Shown piece after piece: positions 57,646 through 64,000 of a stretch of 64,000 nt of DNA (within the stretch, counting starts at the first letter, position 1; every line of letters begins with the position of its first letter). The notes under the pieces were generated by a model. It saw only the letters and a list, made by a program, of their open reading frames with translations, did not search any database and had not been told where the DNA came from. This DNA is from Coccinella septempunctata. Lineage: Eukaryota > Arthropoda > Insecta > Coleoptera > Coccinellidae. Where the stretch lies: contig NC_058189.1 in NCBI RefSeq assembly GCF_907165205.1, positions 62,121,815-62,185,814 of the forward strand, in the 5' to 3' direction. The position numbers were made by a program, and so were the translations under genes.

Positions 57646-59060
57646 GAAAACAAAACGTTGGCGATCCCATGTTTATGGGGACTTTTTCCTTGAAATCACT
57701 CAAGGAATCTTTCCTTTCTTTTGTATCTACAGATGTATCTATACAGAAGGTAGAGTAATTTAAAAAAACAACAAATGATGGATTTTTGATATGGAACAAT
57801 GTTATCGCAGCGATCCAAAATAAAAAAAATAAACCCAATTGGCCGTGTTCGTAATCTGAGCATAGAACCTGATATGCGGCGAGATGTACCAAGGTTATTT
57901 CAATTAAACGATTATTTTCGATCGAAGATGCACCGAAAGAACTGTGCCACATTTTTGTTTTGGATCCTTCGTTTCGATAATTTCAACACATTGACGATTG
58001 CTGATTGAAACCTCACGAAGCGTATTCGGTTTTCAGGTAATCGACCTTGGGAATAGCTCGTAATATGCGACTTTGGAGATTTTTTCGACGTACGATCATT
58101 TCTTTTTGATATACCCATTACGCGCCAAGGTCGTTTCAGACTAGGACGTTTTTCCTAATGCACTTAGTGCCGATAAGTTCATGAGAATGGGCGAAAAAAA
58201 GAATATGAAGATCTCTAGTGCGAATTTGTAACTAGGAATTGTAAATCAAAGACATTTTTGTTGTAAATTGGTCAATAAGTGTTTTAAATAACGCTCTTTT
58301 TGATTTTTCAACGTTTTTTTTTGCAAAAAGACAAACTAACAAATAATATTCTTGCTAAACTCAGCTCGATACCATGCTACTCTCCTTACTTATGTGCATT
58401 CAACTTTTTGTTTGACCAAAATACTCTTGACATTCAATTTTTGAACTGCATTGAGTTGATTCAGATTCTTTCCTTTTTAAATTAGTTGATGTTTGAAATA
58501 TCCCTTTAACGACGAAGAATTTGATAGTTGGTACGCGTGTGTAACTTGATATACCGTTGGAGAATAGTCATGAAAAAATTGCTTTGAATTTAAAGCAATT
58601 ATCGATGACGTCAAATCATTTGGGACACGCTGTATAACATTTTCACACATCAAAAAGAGCGCAGATTACAATACTAATCGATCTAACCGAGCATGTTCAC
58701 TACAGAATAAATTTACTGAATTTTTTTTTAATTGGAGACTGGCACTGTATGTATTTTTAATTTAGATTTTGATTCGTTTATAGTCGAGGTTAGAATATTT
58801 CAAGAGGTCTATGGAAATACGAGAAAAAAAAAGATTCAAGTTGGTAATAGCCCATAAAGTAGGATTTTTAGTTGAAAAAATTTTTAGTGAAATTCAGGTT
58901 GGTATTTAGAATAAACACTGTCCCATAGATCAATTACTGAAAGTCTGTGCACTGAATGGAGATATTTTTAATTTTGTATTATTTCTTTATGTTTGTTTTT
59001 TTGAATTGTATCAATTTGGGATGCTGATTAATGTGCTCTGATTTGAGTATTTCTTCATTG
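57646..59060. other. No gene recognised
   Basis: 57800-58120 has open frames on both strands without motifs. A lone element end (GGGACACGCTGTATA) is near 58622. The rest is AT-rich. Confidence 0.35.
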
Positions 59061-59754
59061 CAGTCTTTGACTTGTCAAATATTTGAACAGTAGATTCTTA
59101 AGATCAAAAGAAACACTTTTTTTTATACCATTTTTTCCGATTCGGCCCTGATAAAAAGATATAGCCATTTTAAATTTTCATAATGAGCTGTGCCAACCCT
59201 GGGAAAACAAAATTACCTTCAGAATAACTGGCTGAATCTGTGACGATACACATCTGTGGATCTTTAAAACAGAGTTGTATTCAGCCAAAGTACCCAATTC
59301 TTCAAATTTCACAGATACTTTTAAATTTTTTAACATCAAAAAATTACTCGAAAACTGCGAATTATACGAGAAAATCATATGACGAATACTTTATTTTACA
59401 AAACGATCAAATATTCATTATATAGCGTCCAATTTAATTCCAATGGTTAGATTCTTTGAATTTTTGGTATTTTTATGGTGCGTAATGATCATAATGAGAA
59501 AACTGGAAGAAGTGGGTGATATCTTGTGTTCGAAGAAGATTCATCAAATAAATGAGAAACTATATTCCGAAATTCATTTCATTCGATGAAACCGTTTGTG
59601 ACTAAACTAAAAATAACATTTTTTTATCGTTTTTCAACAACCTGTATCTTTCAAACCGAACCGATTCGGAAAAAATGGTTAAGCAAAAAAAGGGTTTCTT
59701 TTAACCACAAGAATCTACTGTCAAAATATTTGTACAAGTCAAAGACTCACCCTG
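59061..59754 (+). mobile_element. F1 miniature element, nearly complete
   Basis: 694 bp from CAGTCTTTGACTTGTCAAAT to GTCAAAGACTCACCCTG. The interior matches other F1 copies, including GGGTGATATCTTGTGTTCGA. Confidence 0.82.
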
Positions 59755-60382
59755 CATTTTATTTCTGTGATTGAAATTATTTTGAAATTATTAGAGATCT
59801 TGCGCGTTGTCTTAACTTTCAAAGTCAATAATTCTTGAATGGAATATAAACATCAAAACAAGAGATTCGTAGGTTCTGTACACATTCGCCAGCATAGAAA
59901 AACAAGTCATTTCTCGGATTACCATCGAATCAACCTAACGCCTTAACCCGCGTCTTATCTGCGATACGCTACTGCCTAAACGGAAAAAAACCAACTGGAA
60001 CGCCAGATCTCACTTTCTAGAACCATTTCGGTGGATTCGTACTTTGAGACGATCGCAGAATGTGAAAGATGCTATCTCGGCCAAACGGTCACACCGTTTC
60101 CTCACTTGTTGCGTCAGGAGCAGCAGAGAATCGCCCATCGAGAAATGTTCGCTCCTCCGACGAGCGCAGGGAGCAGAGAGATGACGTCCTTGTCCGAGAA
60201 ATCCTAACCCATTTTGTGTCGATAAGAAGCGGCCCGTATCGTTGATTGATGATGACAAACATGTCCGATGGAGTAAATAACGCTTCGATGATAAAGGAAT
60301 GAATGGAGGTTGGACGATGTTTTAAACGAACTTACACCTAGACTGAAAGAGTAGATGATGCGTCAGCCAACTTCGATATTAA
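59755..60382. other. Unique-looking DNA, no gene recognised
   Basis: 60000-60260 is G+C richer with a minus-strand frame of 82 codons (RHLSAPCARRRSEHFSMG). Not recognised and not flanked by convincing splice sites. Confidence 0.35.
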
Positions 60383-60602
60383 GGCCCGGTACTTTCACGT
60401 GCGAATAAATAAATTTATTCGCATTTATTAAGTCTTATTCGTAAGATTAGGAAAAAAGCAGTCTTTTCACGTTCAGATAGTGTTATTCATCGAATAAATC
60501 TGTCATTGAAACTTAATTAGAAGAGTTTATTTGTCATAGATCGAATGTCGGTACGTCATTATTGGTTGAATAAAATTTATTCGAAGGTGAAAGTACCGGG
60601 CC
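60383..60602. mobile_element. Short inverted-repeat element (MITE) with TAA duplication
   Basis: A 220-bp element with perfect 16-bp ends GGCCCGGTACTTTCAC, flanked by TAA at 60380-60382 and 60603-60605. The interior is AT rich with repeated GAATAAATTTATTCG-like palindromes. A 3-bp TAA duplication suggests a Harbinger-driven MITE. Confidence 0.8.
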
Positions 60603-60605
60603 TAA

Positions 60606-61219
60606 GTGACATTCGAATTCTTGTGTCAATTCGTATTGGCAAATTTGAATAAGGGAAAAAGAAAAAAATTGTGGCCTGGGAGGGTCTCGAACCTGGGTTC
60701 TTCACAGCTTGCAAAGACACAGCGAAACTTATAATTCAAGTAGCAAATGATTATTGATGCAAAATGCAATCATATAGTGATATTTTTAACACTTTTTACT
60801 AAACCACAATGTCTTTAGAGCCACTAAACATTAAGAGCGTATTTTCCTCGAAAATTGTCAGGGTGTCAGAAAGCCCATTTAATTGAAAATATTTCTTGTC
60901 TCTTGCAATTTTTTATCTCAAAGTAGAAAGTACCATACCTATGGAATTACATATTCCGTTTTTTTTTTTCATGTGGAAGTAGTTCAATATACGAAAATAA
61001 CCTAACAATTTTTTTTACCGAAAATTTTCTCTACTTCCTACTTCGTGTTCTTTGCTGATTATTAAAAATTAATAAAGACATACTTTAGATCTCACTAAGC
61101 TTCATGAAAATCGTCTGAAGTTTTGGAGTTATTCGAAAAAAATTCAAAATAAATCATAAAACCCTGCATATCGAAAATGAAACCAAACGGACCAACTTTT
61201 ATACAGGTTGCCCACCCAG
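60606..61219. other. AT-rich with one polymerase III B-box-like site
   Basis: Minus strand 60693-60683 reads GGTTCGAGACC followed by a T-run within 30 bp. This could be the remains of a tRNA-derived SINE; no complete tRNA fold was found. Confidence 0.3.
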
Positions 61220-61221
61220 TA

Positions 61222-62362
61222 CAGGGTGGGCAAATTTCGATGTTTTAGCACTACAGCTTTTAAAAGAGAGGAGATAGACAAAATCTGATACCCCATTCTC
61301 GTTCTCTTTTTCTGAGAAACTAACAAGAGTAGTAGTCATTTTTGGCCACCTTCTTTTGTTTTCGAGTTATAACCGAAAATTGAAAAAATGGCGATTTCGA
61401 AATAAATTTGTATCTCCGCCGATACTGATGATAGAGCTCTGAAATTTAAAACATTATACAGGCACTTTTTCCAGTAGAATCCAGTGGCGTGCTTGCCTTT
61501 TCAGCAGGATTTTTAATTACGAAGCTATGACCCTAAGTTATGTTTTTTTAAATGGGAACACTAGATTTCTGTGCAATTTTTTGAAAGCTTAATTTTTACT
61601 GATTTCAAAAGTATATACCATCATATGGTTTGTATCAATATAAATACATAATAGAAAATTGTGAAAAACCTTTTTTCTCAATATTTCTATGGTTTCTACT
61701 TTTGATGAGAACAGAAAAATTTAGCATCTTATGATTACCACAGTCTCCCTCTATTAGTTCTTTCATTCTTTTTACTCAATTTCTCCAAGATTCAAATTTT
61801 GTGAAAATTGGTGAAAAACAGAAAGAATGACATTGCCGGAAGGAAACTGTTTTTGTTATAGGAAGATCTATTTTTCTGTGCTCGTCAAAAGTTGAAACCA
61901 TAGAAATATTGAAAAAAAGGTTTTTGACCATTTTCTATTATTTATATTGATACAAACCATATGATTTTATATATTTTTGAAATCAGTAAAAATTAAGCTT
62001 TCAGAAAACTGCACAGAAATCTATTGTTCTCATTTAAAAAAACATAACTTCGGGTCATAGCTTCGTAATTAAAAATCCTGCTAAAAAGGCAAGCACGCCA
62101 CTGGATTCTACTTAAAAAAGTGCCTGTATAATGTTTCAAATTCAGAGCTCTATCATCAGTATAAGCGGAGATATAAATTCATTTCGAAATCGCCATTTTT
62201 CCAATTTTCGCTTATAACTCGAAAACAAAAGAAGGTGGCCAAAAATGACTACTACTCTTGTTAGTTTCTCAGAAAAAGAGAACGAGAATGGGGTATCAGA
62301 TTTTGTCTATCTCCTCTGGTTTGAAAGCTGTAGTGCTGACACATCGAAATTTGCCCACCCTG
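61222..62362. mobile_element. Giant fold-back element, family B variant
   Basis: A 1,141-bp inverted repeat between TA dinucleotides (61220-61221 and 62363-62364). Arms of about 500 bp (to about 61725 and from about 61865) match closely throughout. They include a block with ATTATACAGGCACTTTTT, a block with CCAGTGGCGTGCTTGCC, and TTTTCGAGTTATAA. The unpaired centre is about 140 bp. No protein coding is seen. Confidence 0.85.
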
Positions 62363-62364
62363 TA

Positions 62365-63137
62365 CAATACAATTGTGCAGGTGTTCAAATTTGTTTTCTA
62401 CCGATTCGACTCAGGAATTTCAAGGGCTCGAATTTCAATCATTCGAAAACGGCTCAAATATAGACTTTCTAATCGGTTCAAATGACATCCGAATTCGATC
62501 GACTTGTCATAAGGCAAAAACGTCACACACACAAACGACGCGAATACGCAAGAATTCCCCAACCTCGACCTGTCGAAAGCAGCAACGGTGGGACTACAAG
62601 TTGTCCGTCTATTATTATTTCTACATCGATTTCTTCACCGTCGGCCCCTACGAGACGGGCCAACCTCCAAAAACGAAGAAGTAAAAGTTGGAAAATTACG
62701 CAATCCAAACGGGGCAGGTCCTTGAATACCCACCGTCGCAATATCCCCCGTTTCTCCCGAAAACATACAGGGGTACCCAAAATTTTCGGATTTTCGAAAA
62801 AAAATTCATTATTATTCGTTGTCCATGTCGTGCAACTTCGCAGGTCTAATAATTAGCCAACGCTATATATTCCAGTCGAGATGTGTGCTGTAATTACTAC
62901 GTCGACCTTGATCAACGCGTTGTTGCACATACTACACACGAACGGACTACAGAGATGGTTGTATAAAAATTATAATATACGATTTACCTTCGTGGATGTC
63001 CTTTAAAAGTTACCTGTTACACACGGAGCCGTTCGTTTATATATCGAAAACATTCGTACTAATGACGTTCTTGTTCTTCGTTCCCTCCTTTACTTTCATC
63101 GTTCGCACAAAGAAATTGAAAACGTTTCGTACTATAC
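62365..63137. other. Less AT-rich unique stretch, no gene recognised
   Basis: 62480-62860 is open in several frames on both strands (plus 62482-62856, K/R/S/T rich). No domain; could be intronic regulatory DNA of the gene starting at 54519. Confidence 0.35.
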
Positions 63138-63216
63138 AGGGCGTCCCACAAGTTGCGATGTTGCAGCTTATACGAAAAAATACTACAAACATCTTTATTT
63201 TAAATGGGACACCCTA
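63138..63216. mobile_element. Very short CAGGG-type inverted-repeat element
   Basis: CAGGGCGTCCCACAAG near 63138 is mirrored by ATGGGACACCCTA near 63213, with under 80 bp between the extremes. Confidence 0.45.
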
Positions 63217-63452
63217 TTTATTATAACTTGTTTCGCTTCCCTATCTCCATCTGAGTATTTTTGTCTAGTACTTCCCTATCCCTATCCCTGATACTTTTGA
63301 AAATATTAACGGTTTTCCATGAAAAATTGCCAAAAACCAATGTAGTAGGCATAGAAAAAACGTTTGAAATTTTAGGAAGCTGAAATTTTGAAAATAGGTC
63401 GCTGAGATCCTGAGGATGAGTTTCGTGTAGAGAAAACTTGGTGTGTGATTTA

Positions 63453-63976
63453 CAGGGTGTTCCAGAATTCTTCGTCTTGTCACCCGATACAAAACCGGTA
63501 AAAATTTGTTTTTTCAAATGGAACACTTAATTTTTTCAAATGGAACACTCTACTTTTATTCTGACATCATCAACATGCATCTAACGCATGTTCCTATATG
63601 AAAACCTCATGGTTTTGGAAATGAAGTCAAATTTCTATGAAAGTGAGAGTTTTCAGACTTATTTCATCTAACAAACCTTTTATGAATGAGACAAACACTT
63701 CAGTCGAGTGTTCAATGATTTTAGGATCTCGCGAAATCAACGTGGCAGTAATTCTACGGTAGCAATAGAAGTCCTACGCTGAGAACTCTCACTCTTATAG
63801 AAATTTTACTTCATTTCCGAAACCACGAGGTTTTCGCATAGGAACATAATACAACATTAGATGCATTTTTTGATTTTCCCTGATATCAGATAAAAAGTAG
63901 GGTGTTCTCTTTGAAAAAATCAAGTTATTGCCATTTTTGTATGGAGAGCAAAGACGAAGAACTTTGGAACAGCCTG
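63453..63976. mobile_element. CAGGG-type fold-back element, 524 bp
   Basis: Between TA dinucleotides (63451-63452, 63977-63978). Arms of about 220 bp include CATGGTTTTGGAAATGAAGT at the left and ACTTCATTTCCGAAACCACG at the right. Within the left arm TTTTTTCAAATGGAACAC occurs twice in tandem (63509-63550). Confidence 0.8.
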
Positions 63977-64000
63977 TATATCACAAACCGAGTCATTGGA

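Noticed and set aside
62482..62856. 124-codon plus-strand frame rich in K, R, S and T
   Set aside because: Open on both strands in a G+C-richer stretch, no domain, no splice context; not strong enough to call a gene.
1..64000. Endogenous viral sequence
   Set aside because: No capsid, polymerase or envelope motif of a virus was recognised in any frame; the mobile DNA seen is transposon-like.

Overview
The window looks like AT-rich nuclear DNA from an insect, most plausibly a beetle, although nothing seen here fixes the species. The evidence is two spliced exons of an insect-type PKA regulatory subunit (type I), GT-AG introns, several mariner and Tc1 transposon copies, tyrosine-recombinase (Crypton-like) remains, Harbinger-like elements, and very many miniature elements ending in CAGGGTG beside a TA dinucleotide. 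There are no prokaryotic operons and no rRNA; no tRNA was identified by eye.

Host genes are few. (1) PKA-RI runs on the minus strand. One exon (5766-6122) carries the pseudosubstrate and the start of cAMP site A. The next (2032-2306) carries the rest of site A and the start of site B. The final exon or exons must lie left of base 1, and the dimerisation exon was not found. A CpG-richer block at 31.7-32.1 kb contains a possible short first coding exon on the same strand, which may or may not belong to this gene. (2) An intact single-exon coiled-coil gene of 328 codons lies at 38160-39146 on the minus strand, family not recognised. (3) A first coding exon on the plus strand at 54519-54666 has a CpG-rich leader and a good splice donor. 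Its long first intron probably runs into the right part of the window.

Most of the rest is mobile DNA at various stages of decay. 0-8 kb: a miniature element split by another insertion, a 175/211-bp satellite array, mariner copy a, and a retroelement tail. 8-14.5 kb: a Harbinger-like element with a GTA duplication, tandem fold-back elements, a Tc1 fragment, and an LTR-like block with a three-copy repeat. 16.5-25 kb: a fragment of repeat family C, a TGTCAGATTAA-rich element, an R-element fragment, mariner copy b, and a pogo-like remnant. 26-36 kb: three CAGGGTG elements, two inverted Crypton-like remains, an R element with a helix-turn-helix, a 122-127-bp array interrupted by a MADF-bearing Harbinger element with a clean TTA duplication, and a tandem pair of family C. 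36-48.5 kb: two palindromic fold-back elements, an R element, mariner c, a near-complete Tc1 element, and mariner d. 49-54 kb: a long fold-back element split by a second copy of the TGTCAGATTAA-rich element, with a 5-bp duplication. 56-64 kb: more CAGGGTG elements, a TAA-flanked short element, and a 1.14-kb giant inverted repeat.

The most unusual signals are these: the TGTCAGATTAA-rich elements with 5-bp duplications; a related set of long-arm fold-back families that share sequence modules; a satellite unit whose longer form has taken up a transposon end; and an intron-containing tyrosine-recombinase relic. Gene identities come from reading translated motifs by eye and no database search was run. 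Element boundaries are exact where terminal repeats and target duplications are visible and approximate elsewhere. Letters used below (A, B, C, D, E, F1, R) are local labels for repeat families in this window.
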